DNA of 9,566 bases from Gammaproteobacteria bacterium (GCA_028819775.1 JAPPKV010000262.1:1-9566); one strand, 5' to 3'; positions 1 through 7,065 are shown, counted from the first letter of the stretch. Notes: a model not told the origin generated them from the sequence alone. Numbers and translations are program-made.

Positions 1-300
1 TTCCTGAGCTTCGGCTACGAAGAGCCGTTCCCGGTGATGGTGTGGTCGAGCCTCGCCTTCGAGCCCGACCCGGCAGTCGCCGCCGCGGTCCGTTTCCCCG
101 ACGACCCGGACGAACTCCTCGGCAGCGGTTTCGCCTTCCCCGACTCCCTCGCCCGCATCGCCGGGACGCCCTACCTCGTCACCGAACAGGTCGGCTCGGG
201 CCGCGTCGTCCTCTTCCTCGACGATCCCAACTTCCGCCTCTTCTGGGACGGCCTCACCCGCCTCTTCATGAACGCCGTCCTCTTCGCCCCGAGCTTCTAA
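1..300 (+). CDS. M14-family zinc carboxypeptidase-like protein, C-terminal fragment
   Basis: The reading frame is open from the first base and stops with TAA at 298-300, so only the last 99 residues are seen and the start lies outside the window. The catalytic zinc-binding part is absent. The visible part ends in a pattern (G-S-G-R-V-V-L-F-L-D-D-P-N-F-R, then F-W-x-G-x-x-R-L-F-x-N-A-V-L-F) that I know from the C-terminal amidotransferase-like domain of large secreted M14 metallopeptidases in Gemmatimonadota and related phyla. Such proteins are exported and thought to degrade peptides. The first internal ATG (34) is not a start, because coding continues upstream of it. A tandem hairpin follows 26 bases after the stop. 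The assignment rests on remembered family resemblance of a short tail; another protein with the same C-terminal domain is possible. Confidence 0.6.
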   Translation, partial: FLSFGYEEPFPVMVWSSLAFEPDPAVAAAVRFPDDPDELLGSGFAFPDSLARIAGTPYLVTEQVGSGRVVLFLDDPNFRLFWDGLTRLFMNAVLFAPSF

Positions 301-326
301 CCCCGACGGCGCTCCCGGCTTGGAAC

Positions 327-362
327 GCCGGCTTCAGCCGGCACCGCCCGCCCAAGGCGGGC
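327..362 (+). terminator. Tandem GC hairpins after the peptidase gene
   Basis: Two perfect inverted repeats stand side by side: GCCGGC-TTCA-GCCGGC (327-342) and GCCCGCC-CAA-GGCGGGC (346-362). They begin 26 bases after the peptidase stop, where a terminator is expected. No T-run follows, so either a non-canonical terminator, an mRNA 3'-end stabiliser or one copy of a dispersed REP-like palindrome is possible. Confidence 0.55.
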
Positions 363-538
363 AGTAGCCACAACGGCGCTTGCCGTGGGTGCTCTGCCGG
401 GAGGTGGTCGCTCATTCCGAACATCGATACGAACCGGGATTGCCTACGGTTGCAACCCGTTGCGGGCCATCCGGACCGCGCCGCATGGTCCGATGACAGG
501 AAATGGCGCCCGCCGCGTTTAGCGTCCCCGTCTCGAAG

Positions 539-557
539 AAGGAGAAGAGGGACATTG
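539..557 (+). promoter_or_regulatory. Ribosome binding site and TTG start of the triple-AAA gene
   Basis: AAGGAG at 539-544, continuing as a purine-rich run to 552, precedes TTG at 555-557. The long open frame extends much further upstream (to 42), but that part overlaps the peptidase gene and reads as Arg/Pro-rich shadow translation. The purine-rich site and the switch to natural-looking protein at residue 1 decide for the TTG. The next candidate, ATG at 594, would remove 13 residues and has no comparable site. Confidence 0.7.
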
Positions 558-3401
558 AAGAAGCACGATCGTTTCCTGACCCGCGACTACCTGATGGCCG
601 CGCTCCACGGCGCCCTCCGGGACGAGAAGCTCGCAGCGAAGCTCCTTGGCTGGATCGGGGCCAGCGAGGACGAACTCGAAATGGTGGATGCAGGTTTCCT
701 GGCCGTCAAGTTCCGGGAGGCGGGTCTCGACGACACCGATGAAGCCGAACCCGACTTCGCCTTTGGACACCGCCGCGGACGTCCCCGCCGCCGGCGCGGA
801 ACGGGCGCCAGCCGGGGCCCCGGGGGCGTAGGGGTCAGGGAGTTCCTGGCTTGGGCCACCGAAGCCGTGGAGCGGTCCGTTACAGAGCCGCCTGCCGAAG
901 GGGCCGAGGCGCGCGCCACCGCGCTCGCGGTACGCCGTTTCCAGCTCCACGAAGCGTGCGGCCCGCTGCTGGAACTCGCGCGTCTTTACGACGACCGCAG
1001 GTCGCCGGTCGAGGGCCTTTGGGACACCGTGAAGGATGCCCTGGGCGATCCTCTGGAGGCGAGCGCGGTCCTTCTGGGGACTTCCCGGGGTCGCGTCGAA
1101 CGATCGCTGCGCTCGCTGACGGAAGTCGGAATCGCGGATGCCGACAACTGGAGCCGAAGCGGGGCGCAACCCGACGACTACGTGGAGGACTGGTTCGATT
1201 GCGTCTACCGCCCTCCGGTCGCCGACGAAGGCGAGCTCCGGGAGCGCCTGGTGCCGCCCGCCCCGGAGCCGCTCCTGGAGATGGAAGCGTTCGACCATCT
1301 CGACGCCCGGAAGGACGCGGTTCGCCTTCTCACGGCTGCGAACCGGTCGGGTGAGGGTGTCCATCTGCTCTTCTACGGCAGGGCAGGCACGGGAAAGACG
1401 GAATTCGCGAAGACTCTGGTCCGCACGTGCGGAGGCCGCCTGTACGACCTCTGCGAACCCGAATCGCAGCGTGCCTGGGGGTCGGAGCGAACCGATCGCC
1501 GGATGGACCGCTCGGCGGAGAAGCGGAATCGCCTACGCATGGCCCTGGCGTTACTCCGGAGCGAACCGGGCGCAGCCATTCTCTGTGACGAGGTGGAGGA
1601 CGTGCTGTCGTCCAGCGACGGCAGCCGCCGCGAGAACCACTGTCTTCTGGAGGACGCCGCGGTTCCCATCGTGTTCACCGGCAACGACCTCTCGCAGTTC
1701 GACGAGGCGATGCTTCGCCGCTTCGACTTGACGATCCCCTTCAGGGCCCACAGCCCTGCCCGCCGCCGCTCGGTGGTGCAGCGGATGCTGAGGAACTCCG
1801 GGATCGAGGTCTTGCAACGCGAAGCATTGGCGGCACTTGCCATCCGCCTGGCCGACGAGTTGGAGTGCCCGCCGGGCATCATCGAACGGGCCATCCGTTC
1901 CACCCGCTTGGTCCAGGGTTCGCCGGAGGACCTGTTCCGTTTCGCCGAACGGCACGAGCGGACGATCTCAACCCACATCCCGCGTCCTCGCCTCGGAGCT
2001 CCGGTGCAGGCGAACCTGGCCTGGAAGGCGTTCGGCCACCTCGGCCGCGGCGCTGAGGACTTCCGCCAGCTGCTGACGGCGGCTCTCCGCGCCCGTCGGG
2101 ACCGGTGCCCGGAGGGTCGCGGGATCGCCTTCCTGGCCTACGGACCTCCTGGCTGCGGCAAGACCGAGTTCTGCCGGACGGTGGCTGCCGAGACCGGAGC
2201 GACGCTCTACTCCGTCGGCCAGAGAGAACACGGACCGGAGTCACGTCTTCCGGTTCCGCGGCGAGTCAGCCTCGAGTACGCCATCGAGGCGCTGGCGGAC
2301 GAGCCGCAGGCCATCATCCTGTTCGACGAAATCGAGGACTTCGTCTTCGGAGAAGGCAAACACTGGCTCAACGGCCTGGTGGAGAACAGCCCGGTGCCCC
2401 TGTTGTTCACCGCGAACTCGATCCGCGAACTGCGGTGGATGCCGCATTTCCTGGATCGCCTCACGTACTCGCTCGAGTTCCAGAACCTCCCTCGGGGGCG
2501 CCGCGCGACCACGTTTCGCGATCTTCTGCGCGCCGATGGGTCGGAGGAGATGACCTCGCTGGCGGAGGATCTGGCCGCCGACAGTCGCGTCACCCCCCGC
2601 CAGGTCCGGAACGCCGGCCTGGTGGCCGTTTTGTCGGGCGGTGGTCCCGACGCTGCCCGGCGCGCCGTGCGGGAAAAGGCCCAGCTCCTGCGCGGGAAGG
2701 GCGTGGCTGAGGCAAGGGCCGTGGAGAAGTACGACCTCGGTCTGGTCCACGCCGAGCCTGACCTCGCGGCCTTGACCGAACGGATCGTAAAGATCGGTCG
2801 CCGCCGGATCGGCATCCTTCTCGACGGTCCGTCCGGGAGCGGGAAGTCCGAGTACGCGAAGCAGCTCGCGAAGCGGATGGGTCTCGACCCTCTTGCGAAA
2901 CGCGCCTCGGAACTCGTGAGCAAGTGGGTCGGGGAGACTGAGCAGAGGATCGCGGGCGCCTTCGCCGAGGCCCGAGCGACCGGCAGCCTCCTGATCATCG
3001 ACGAGGCCGATTCGTTTCTCGCCGACCGCCGCGGCGCCCACCGCAACTGGGAGATCAGCCAGGTCAACGAAATGCTGAGCCAGCTCGAGAGCCACGACCT
3101 GCCCTACGTCTTCACCACGAACCTGGCCGACCGCCTCGACCCGGCGGTGGCTCGCCGCTTCCTCTTCCACGCGACCTTCAAGTTTCTGGATGAGCCCCGC
3201 GTGGTCCGCGCCTGGGAGTTCTTCTTCGGCGGCGAGTGCCCGGCGCGGGTGCAGAGCCTGACGTGCCTGGTCCCCGCAGACTTCGCCCTGGTCCACGAGC
3301 GGGCCGAGAAACTCGGGCTCCTCGACGACCCCGATCAGATCGCGTCCGAACTGGTCGCCCAGTCCCGCGACAGGAACCGCACCGGCTCGATCGGGTTCTG
3401 A
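555..3401 (+). CDS. Triple AAA+ ATPase with N-terminal winged-helix-like region
   Basis: This 948-residue protein is probably a cytoplasmic ATP-driven remodeller or unfoldase of unknown substrate. An alpha-helical N-terminal region carries an Arg-rich tract (about 72-90), and a stretch at about 166-195 resembles a winged helix. Three AAA+ modules follow. AAA1 has Walker A GRAGTGKT (275-282), Walker B D345-E346, sensor N377 and an R388-R389 finger. AAA2 has GPPGCGKT (530-537), D591-E592, N621 and only R635 where the finger pair should be. AAA3 has GPSGSGKS (758-765), a pore-loop-like K790-W-V-G-E-T-E, D816-E817, N856 and R867-R868. The C-terminal region ends in I-G-F. From memory, the usual form of this uncharacterised bacterial COG0464-type family has two modules; AAA1 and AAA2 look like a duplication. 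A nuclease-like gene follows after 326 bases. The AAA+ identity is certain; the cellular role is not known. Confidence 0.93.
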   Translation: MKKHDRFLTRDYLMAALHGALRDEKLAAKLLGWIGASEDELEMVDAGFLAVKFREAGLDDTDEAEPDFAFGHRRGRPRRRRGTGASRGPGGVGVREFLAWATEAVERSVTEPPAEGAEARATALAVRRFQLHEACGPLLELARLYDDRRSPVEGLWDTVKDALGDPLEASAVLLGTSRGRVERSLRSLTEVGIADADNWSRSGAQPDDYVEDWFDCVYRPPVADEGELRERLVPPAPEPLLEMEAFDHLDARKDAVRLLTAANRSGEGVHLLFYGRAGTGKTEFAKTLVRTCGGRLYDLCEPESQRAWGSERTDRRMDRSAEKRNRLRMALALLRSEPGAAILCDEVEDVLSSSDGSRRENHCLLEDAAVPIVFTGNDLSQFDEAMLRRFDLTIPFRAHSPARRRSVVQRMLRNSGIEVLQREALAALAIRLADELECPPGIIERAIRSTRLVQGSPEDLFRFAERHERTISTHIPRPRLGAPVQANLAWKAFGHLGRGAEDFRQLLTAALRARRDRCPEGRGIAFLAYGPPGCGKTEFCRTVAAETGATLYSVGQREHGPESRLPVPRRVSLEYAIEALADEPQAIILFDEIEDFVFGEGKHWLNGLVENSPVPLLFTANSIRELRWMPHFLDRLTYSLEFQNLPRGRRATTFRDLLRADGSEEMTSLAEDLAADSRVTPRQVRNAGLVAVLSGGGPDAARRAVREKAQLLRGKGVAEARAVEKYDLGLVHAEPDLAALTERIVKIGRRRIGILLDGPSGSGKSEYAKQLAKRMGLDPLAKRASELVSKWVGETEQRIAGAFAEARATGSLLIIDEADSFLADRRGAHRNWEISQVNEMLSQLESHDLPYVFTTNLADRLDPAVARRFLFHATFKFLDEPRVVRAWEFFFGGECPARVQSLTCLVPADFALVHERAEKLGLLDDPDQIASELVAQSRDRNRTGSIGF

Positions 3402-3727
3402 GCGATGGCGCAAACAGGAGCGTCGGTGAGGCCTTTCAGATCGGCATCCGCTGGACGCGGCCACGCCTCCTATCGGGAGGCGTTCCGAGTTCCCGATCAG
3501 CGTCGCCCGCGCGAATCGCTCGGCCGCGGTCGGCTATGGCGCTGGAATGGCCTTCAGCTAGGGTGCTTGTAACAGCCCGTCACTCCTCAGGTAATCGGCC
3601 CCATTTGCGCAGCCGATTTGGCCCCGTGGGGTTGCCGACGCTGTGCTAGTCTCGGTCTCGTCCTTCGGCGTTGTAACTGAGGATTCCCAAGGACACAGCG
3701 ACAACTTCACACTGGGGGAAGGGGACT
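3402..3727. other. Intergenic spacer, no gene seen
   Basis: I see no convincing coding frame in these 326 bases on either strand. The spacer holds a strong hairpin at 3463-3483 and a purine-rich ribosome binding site at about 3714-3724 for the next gene. GC falls towards the lower level of the following gene. I could not find a sigma70-like promoter with acceptable -35 and -10 boxes and spacing, although a promoter for the next gene is expected here. Confidence 0.6.
3463..3483 (+). terminator. Hairpin after the triple-AAA gene
   Basis: ACGCCTCC (3463-3470) and GGAGGCGT (3476-3483) form a perfect 8-base-pair stem with a 5-base loop, 62 bases after the AAA stop codon. No long T-run follows (only TT), so termination would be weak or factor-dependent. 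The hairpin suggests that the next gene is transcribed separately. Confidence 0.5.
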
Positions 3728-4891
3728 ATGTCCGAGCGCCCAAACTTTGCACATCACGCGGCGCCGTTGGCACTCGATCGTGGCGACATGCGTCTTGCGC
3801 GACTTGTCTATCGACACGTGCCGTGGCACGCGAACCAACGAGTCACGAAGACAAGGCTGGTTGATGCTCTCTGTCGCGGAACGAGAGAACGGAACAAGGC
3901 TATGGACCTGCTTCGGGGAATGCAGGAACTCCGCATGGTGGAATGCACCGACAATGGTCACCTCAAGCGTACGAGCGAGGTTAGGCTCGTAGAAGAAGAT
4001 CTGTATGGCCCCATGAAGTCAGAGATTCTGACCGTGTGGTCCACACAGCCCGGTCACAACTACTACCCGGAACCTCAACGGTTCGTTCAAGTGTTTGAGA
4101 ATACCGGTGGTGACGGACATTGGGAACGGCCAGACCTTACCCTGATCGGTGGGAAGACCCTGCCATTCATTCCTGGCAAGTTTCTTGATGTCATCACCTT
4201 CGAAGTCAAGTTCTGGGAGGATGCTCTCCGAGGACTATACGAAGCCTTAGCTCATCGCCGTAGGGCGACGCACTCGTACTTGGTGTTCTTTCCGCCGAAT
4301 AGAAGCAAGGTTCCAGGGAAGAAGCGCAGTCGGCCGGAGCCTTGGGTATCTTGGAAGAGTGACGGCCCCGAACTCTGGCGACCAAGGGAGGCGGACAAGA
4401 AGAAACTCCACAAGATCACTGACGAGGCACGCAGAGCCAATCTAGGGGTGATCTTCGCAACGCAAGAGGATGATTGTTCTACCTGGGAAGAACTCGTCAA
4501 GCCGATCAGACACTCGCCAGATCCGGAACTCCTTCATGAATTCGTCCTCAGCCTCATCCGACCGAACGACGGCAAGGAACGCTACAAGGAGCGAAGTGCA
4601 CTGCGGAATTGGTTGGAAGCGAGTTCCTTCGGAGATCTGACGGATTCGCAACTGAAGGCCTTGAAGCTGCGCCCCGAACTAAGGGAGGTGGCGAACGAGT
4701 TCTATCGGGAGATCCCGTCTCGATCAGAAATGGAAAGGGGGCTGACGTGTCCCGAAGTGCCAACACTTGCGAACCGGCTAGGCATTGGATCGAGTGCCGG
4801 GGAGGAGATCTTTGCGGCACTGTACGCCGCGAGCCATGTTGATACGAGAACTGGCCGCGGGAGAAGCGGTGTCTTCAAAACGGGAAGCTGA
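3728..4891 (+). CDS. Winged-helix-like plus PD-(D/E)XK nuclease-like protein
   Basis: The 387-residue product looks like a DNA-binding nuclease. Residues about 20-90 are helical and charged and end in a D-N-G-H-L-K-R-T turn typical of a winged-helix wing. A restriction-endonuclease-like core follows: R-P-D at 134-136, then T-F-E-V-K at 157-161 (acid E159, lysine K161), then a helix with Y171-E-A-L-A-H-R-R-R-A and the strand S-Y-L-V-F-F (183-188). This order (PD, then ExK, then helix and strand) is the PD-(D/E)XK signature. The C-terminal 180 residues are charged and unassigned. ATG 3728 follows a GGGGGAAGGGGA-like binding site. Sampled lines of this gene are 52-57% GC against about 70% in the neighbours, with many A/T third positions, which suggests acquisition by transfer. 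I do not recognise a named family; a defence or mobile-element nuclease is likely, but the target is unknown. Confidence 0.7.
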   Translation: MSERPNFAHHAAPLALDRGDMRLARLVYRHVPWHANQRVTKTRLVDALCRGTRERNKAMDLLRGMQELRMVECTDNGHLKRTSEVRLVEEDLYGPMKSEILTVWSTQPGHNYYPEPQRFVQVFENTGGDGHWERPDLTLIGGKTLPFIPGKFLDVITFEVKFWEDALRGLYEALAHRRRATHSYLVFFPPNRSKVPGKKRSRPEPWVSWKSDGPELWRPREADKKKLHKITDEARRANLGVIFATQEDDCSTWEELVKPIRHSPDPELLHEFVLSLIRPNDGKERYKERSALRNWLEASSFGDLTDSQLKALKLRPELREVANEFYREIPSRSEMERGLTCPEVPTLANRLGIGSSAGEEIFAALYAASHVDTRTGRGRSGVFKTGS

Positions 4892-4898
4892 GCGGGCC

Positions 4899-4926
4899 TC
4901 GCACGGCGTTCGATGCGCGTGTGCGA
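4899..4926 (+). terminator. Inverted repeat just after the nuclease-like gene
   Basis: TCGCAC (4899-4904) pairs with GTGCGA (4921-4926), and an inner GCG/CGC (4906-4908 with 4916-4918) can extend the fold. It begins 7 bases after the stop codon. It has no T-run, so it is only a terminator-like structure. Confidence 0.35.
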
Positions 4927-4962
4927 TGGAGCCAGGGGTCCATTTCGGCGAGCAGTGTTGAG

Positions 4963-4977
4963 TCATGCGTCGCATGA
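4963..4977. promoter_or_regulatory. Perfect 15-base palindrome, operator-like
   Basis: TCATGCG-T-CGCATGA has seven-base arms around one central base, in the spacer upstream of the RecB/RNase H-like gene. The arms are too close for a good RNA hairpin, so a binding site for a dimeric protein is the more natural reading. The protein that might bind it is unknown; the winged-helix-like product of the gene before it is one candidate. Confidence 0.4.
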
Positions 4978-4996
4978 GCCATCGTAGAGAGCGGGT

Positions 4997-5015
4997 GTTG
5001 GCACAATCGGCCAAC
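4997..5015. repeat. Inverted repeat upstream of the RecB/RNase H-like gene
   Basis: GTTGGC (4997-5002) and GCCAAC (5010-5015) are perfect six-base arms around a 7-base spacer. TTGGCA at 4998-5003 inside it resembles a -35 box, but I see no good -10 box at the right distance. It may be an operator or a small hairpin. Confidence 0.35.
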
Positions 5016-5095
5016 GGTGCGGATTTGTTGCGTCGAACCGGTTGCTGTGGGTGACCATCGCGTAGACGAGGTTCCGATTCTGCTTTCAGGTCTGA

Positions 5096-5112
5096 AGAGT
5101 AGGAACGACTCT
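5096..5112 (+). promoter_or_regulatory. Small hairpin with the ribosome binding site in its loop
   Basis: AGAGT (5096-5100) and ACTCT (5108-5112) enclose AGGAACG, so the best Shine-Dalgarno-like bases (AGGA, 5101-5104) lie in the loop, directly before ATG 5115. The stem has only five base pairs, so a real effect on translation is uncertain. Confidence 0.35.
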
Positions 5113-5114
5113 CT

Positions 5115-6974
5115 ATGAACTTCCACAAGCTGACCCACAACGACGCGGGCCGGGACGTGGCGCCGGGATCGCCCGACGACCGGGAGGGTTGGGACGAGTG
5201 GGTTTCCGCCACGAAGACCCGCGGCTACCTGCTCGGAAACACTCTCGGGGACTGGCTGCACCGCTACGGCGAGGAGCACGGATTCGAGAGGGATCCGACG
5301 CCGGATGAACGGCTGGATCTCCGTCGCTTCAACATGAAGCAGGGGATCGCGTTCGAGGACCACGTCGCGAGCTACCTCGCCGAGCGCGCCGAGTTGCTCC
5401 GGATCACGACCGACGGTCTGGAAAGCCGGGATCTGGAAAAGGGCAGGGCCACCGTCGCGGCGCTGGAGGCCGGCTGTGAAATCGTCCACGGCGGGGTCCT
5501 CTGGAACCCGGAGACCCGGACCTACGGCATCCCCGACTTCCTCATCCGGTCCGACGTGTTCGACCGGCTCTTCCCGGGTCACCCGGATCCGTATGAAGGA
5601 CTCGCGGGCGACCAAGCGGATGTCGGAGCGCGAGGCCGCTGGCGCTACGTCGTCGTGGACGCCAAGTTCACGACGCTCCACCTGTTCGCCGAACCCGCCG
5701 CGGGACGGAAGCCACGCAGGGGGTCCAGACCCGGGGAGATCAACAACGATGGATCGTCTCCGGCCTACCGGGCCCAACTCTTCCTCTACAACGCCGCCCT
5801 CGCCCGCCTTCAAGGGTGCGCGCCACGCCGGGCGTTCCTGCTGGGCCGCGGCTGGGAACAGAACAAGGAGCGAGGTTTCAGCGCCGTGGACCGGCTTGGC
5901 CCGGTTTCCATGACGGCGGAGATTGCGGAAGCCGCCCAGGAGGCGGTTCACTGGATTCGCCGGCTGCGGGAGGACGGGGCCAACTGGCGCGTCCTGCCCG
6001 AGCCCAGTCTGCCCAAACTCCGGCCGCCTGCGTCCGGCGATGCCGACTGGCCATGGCAGGGCGCCATCCGGGAGACCATCGAGAAGCTGGACGACCCGGT
6101 CCTGCTCTGGCAGGTCGGGGCTGCGAAACGCGACGGAGCGGCCGCCGAGGGCATCACCTCCTGGCGCGACCCACGGGCCACGCCGGCCTCTCTGGGTGTG
6201 CATGGCGGGACGACCGCGCCGAGGCTTGAAGCGATCCTGGACGTGAATCGCACCGAGGGTCCCGTGGTGCGCCCCGAGCGCGTCACCGCGGCCGCGGACG
6301 TCTGGCGGCCGCGCCCTCGTCTGGAGTTCTTCGTGGATTTCGAGACGGTGAACGACATCAACGACGACTTCTCACGGTTTCCCGCGCGGGGCGGACAGCA
6401 ACTCATCTTCATGATTGGGTGCGGCCACGTGGAGGACGGGGCGTGGCGGTTCTCGTGCTTTATCGCAGACCGATTGACCGCAGAGGCGGAGGTGGTGGCG
6501 ATTGACTCATGGATCGAGCACATGCGCTCGGTCCGGCGCCGCCTCGGCGTGACGGAGACCCCGCTCGCGTTCCACTGGGCGCACGCGGAACAATCGACGT
6601 TGGAAAAGGCCTACAACTCGGCGTGCGAACGTCACCCGGGCAAGAGTTGGGCCGACTCGCCGGACTTCGCCTGGTTCGACCTCCTGAAGAACGTCGTGAA
6701 GGCGCAACCCGTCGTCGTGCGCGGCGCGTTCGGATTCGGGCTCAAGGAAATCGCCAGGACGCTCCACGGCCACGGCCTCATCGATACCTCGTGGGACGAT
6801 TCGCCCGTGGATGGGCAGGGTGCGATGGTCGGTGCCTGGCATTGCGACCGGGAGGCGGCGGCACGGGGAATCCGGCTCGCCGACACGGAACTCATGCACG
6901 AGATCCAGCATTACAACGAAGTGGATTGCCGAGTGATGCAGGAAATCCTCGAATACCTGCGCGAGAACCACTGA
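5115..6974 (+). CDS. TM0106-family RecB-like nuclease with C-terminal RNase H-like domain
   Basis: The 619-residue protein combines two nuclease folds. Residues about 75-250 form a RecB/Cas4-like PD-(D/E)XK domain: E81 in G-I-A-F-E, G138-I-P-D141, V181-D182-A-K184, and the closing motif Q221-L-F-L-Y225. Residues about 403-619 form a YprB-type (RNase_H_2) DEDD-like exonuclease domain: F-F-V-D408-F-E410, then F486-H-W-A-H-A-E, then F521-D522-L, then G541-L-K-E-I-A-R-T-L in the typical place, and Y600-N-E-V-D604-C at the end. All expected key positions are present, so both sites may be active. The likely role is single-strand DNA or RNA trimming in repair, defence or replication. The family usually lacks a cysteine cluster in this form, and I see none here. 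The following genes are convergent. No helicase is fused or adjacent. Confidence 0.85.
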   Translation: MNFHKLTHNDAGRDVAPGSPDDREGWDEWVSATKTRGYLLGNTLGDWLHRYGEEHGFERDPTPDERLDLRRFNMKQGIAFEDHVASYLAERAELLRITTDGLESRDLEKGRATVAALEAGCEIVHGGVLWNPETRTYGIPDFLIRSDVFDRLFPGHPDPYEGLAGDQADVGARGRWRYVVVDAKFTTLHLFAEPAAGRKPRRGSRPGEINNDGSSPAYRAQLFLYNAALARLQGCAPRRAFLLGRGWEQNKERGFSAVDRLGPVSMTAEIAEAAQEAVHWIRRLREDGANWRVLPEPSLPKLRPPASGDADWPWQGAIRETIEKLDDPVLLWQVGAAKRDGAAAEGITSWRDPRATPASLGVHGGTTAPRLEAILDVNRTEGPVVRPERVTAAADVWRPRPRLEFFVDFETVNDINDDFSRFPARGGQQLIFMIGCGHVEDGAWRFSCFIADRLTAEAEVVAIDSWIEHMRSVRRRLGVTETPLAFHWAHAEQSTLEKAYNSACERHPGKSWADSPDFAWFDLLKNVVKAQPVVVRGAFGFGLKEIARTLHGHGLIDTSWDDSPVDGQGAMVGAWHCDREAAARGIRLADTELMHEIQHYNEVDCRVMQEILEYLRENH

Positions 6975-7065
6975 GGGGGTGACTGGGGTTCGGGCTCGGG
7001 TTACGCGTCGCGCCGGGGGCGGCGATACTGGTCGGAGGCCCCCACAGGGAGGACTGGCCGGCGGT

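Noticed and set aside
42..554. Upstream extension of the triple-AAA frame to base 42
   Set aside because: It overlaps the peptidase gene and translates as an Arg/Pro-rich shadow; the binding site before TTG 555 gives a better start.
519..1364. 281-codon open frame on the minus strand opposite the start of the AAA gene
   Set aside because: No binding site or family features; the + strand frame carries the natural-looking protein.
555..3401. Identity as a known defence ATPase (BREX BrxC, Zorya, or McrB type)
   Set aside because: The module order, pore-loop type and C-terminal I-G-F ending do not match those families, and their partner genes are absent.
2241..3464. 407-codon open frame on the minus strand opposite the AAA gene
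   Set aside because: It is antisense to conserved AAA2 and AAA3 motifs and has no recognisable protein features; long antisense frames are common in high-GC DNA.
3604..3660. Sigma70 promoter before the nuclease-like gene (TTGCCG at 3632 as -35)
   Set aside because: No acceptable -10 box lies 16-18 bases downstream.
4875..6203. 442-codon open frame on the minus strand opposite the RecB-like gene
   Set aside because: It mirrors the conserved nuclease coding sequence, and its composition is typical of a high-GC shadow.
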